54,110 nucleotides of DNA from a virus, in the IMG/VR virus record IMGVR_UViG_3300012924_000012, positions 1-54,110 of that record. One strand, 5' to 3'. The translations under genes were made by a program, and so were the position numbers. Within the stretch, counting starts at the first letter, position 1; every line of letters begins with the position of its first letter. The notes beneath the pieces were generated by a model. It was not told the DNA's origin. It worked only from the letters and a program-made list of their open reading frames with translations, and did not search any database. Below, in pieces: positions 53,621 to 54,110 of the stretch.

Positions 53621-54072
53621 AAATCAAAACACACGTAATCCTTGGTGGCTCGCTAGATGGTCCCCTTGGAACCAAGCTTAAAGAGCAATACGGCACATCA
53701 CAAAAAGAAGTCTGCATCGCTCTTTACAAAGCCATCGTCGGCACGAAGGAAGTCTTCTGTTGTTGGGCCGGTGGCACGATCAATCGAGAGACCAATGAAC
53801 CTATGCTGACTCTTGTAGGTGCCGCAAGCGTTGAATCTCTTGCAGCACTCCCCGGGGAACCTTACGATTTAGTTATCCAAGAGGTCCGCAAGGGTAAGCG
53901 CCCTATACAGGACAAGATCATTGAATCAATCCTTGCTGCACCGGAAGGTGCGCGTATCTGCTTTGTTGGTGATCTTGCTGGCGAACTCGATGGCGAAATG
54001 AGCAAGGCTTTTAACCTCTGCGGCGAGCCGATCATCTTGCCGGGTAGTTCTTTTGCCGAGGAGACCGAATGA
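53617..54072 (+). CDS. Unknown alpha/beta protein (complete copy)
   Basis: This 151-residue protein starts with an ATGA overlap. It looks like an alpha/beta fold (HVILGGSLDGPLGTKLKEQYG, VFCCWAGGTINRETNEPMLTLV, ARICFVGDLAGELDGEM). Its last 28 codons appear again at the start of the window because the contig is circular. No family recognised. Confidence 0.65.
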   Translation: MKIKTHVILGGSLDGPLGTKLKEQYGTSQKEVCIALYKAIVGTKEVFCCWAGGTINRETNEPMLTLVGAASVESLAALPGEPYDLVIQEVRKGKRPIQDKIIESILAAPEGARICFVGDLAGELDGEMSKAFNLCGEPIILPGSSFAEETE

Positions 54073-54110
54073 ACCATTTGGAACTTGTCCGCAAGCGTCA
54101 GGCCGAACCC
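53988..54110. repeat. Terminal direct repeat, copy 2 (circular overlap)
   Basis: This is identical to 1-123. From 54069 it holds the first 14 codons of the YkgJ-like gene that is complete at 82-684. Confidence 0.95.

Overview
The window is one complete genome of a temperate, short-tailed (podovirus-like) phage. The last 123 bases (53988-54110) repeat the first 123 exactly, so it is a circularly closing contig with a unit length of 53,987 bp. A tyrosine integrase and an early region with a Cro/YdaS-type regulator point to lysogeny. The virion genes are terminase, portal, scaffold, an N4-gp56-type major capsid protein, two head-completion/tail-tube-like proteins, large ejection-type proteins and fibre-like proteins. 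I see no tape measure, sheath or baseplate genes. An H-NS-family protein with a betaproteobacterial-looking C-terminus, a PrtN-like activator and YkgJ-type cysteine proteins suggest a Burkholderiales-like host; this is inference only.

Layout. A rightward block of small genes (51.6 kb through the circle joint to 1.9 kb) codes for membrane, YkgJ-like and unknown proteins. Short opposed accessory blocks follow (1.9-5.2 kb), one headed by a perfect-consensus promoter that drives a small HTH protein and a phage H-NS. The leftward early operon (10.8 to 5.2 kb) runs YdaS-like regulator, zinc-ribbon protein, YbcO-like protein, lambda-O-like and P-like replication proteins, HTH protein, VRR-NUC nuclease, AAA+ ATPase and a late-regulator/Q-like protein. 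The origin appears to lie inside the O-like gene: three and a half iterons followed by four motifs spaced exactly 11 bp. The rightward early operon (11.1-19.0 kb) carries RecT, a YqaJ exonuclease, a PrtN-like protein, a large repeat protein, a pair of paralogues and the integrase.

The late operon runs leftward from about 41.9 to 19.0 kb: terminase, portal, fibre-like and collagen-like proteins, scaffold, capsid, neck proteins, 2OG oxygenase plus cupin, ejection proteins, ATP-grasp enzyme, tail fibres, then the lysis genes (membrane protein, lysozyme, holin-like protein, Rz with embedded Rz1). Intrinsic terminators sit immediately before several ribosome binding sites, including one ahead of the first gene. 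Together with the Q-like gene this suggests antitermination control. The region from 42.0 to 51.2 kb holds accessory genes, among them Lar-like zinc ribbons, a DNA methyltransferase and a PP-loop (PAPS-reductase-like) protein.

Most unusual points: (1) the terminase large subunit is interrupted by one in-frame TGA; (2) the same 11-bp-phased AACCGT motif array occurs inside the replication gene and again at 45.7 kb; (3) an ATGCAAG/CTTGCAT motif recurs inside or just after sigma70-type promoters, suggesting one phage-wide operator; (4) three proteins share an N-terminal module with different C-termini, clustered with a secreted-looking collagen-like protein; (5) putative enzymes (2OG oxygenase, cupin, ATP-grasp) sit inside the structural operon. 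Nineteen genes listed here encode fewer than 60 residues and are easily missed.
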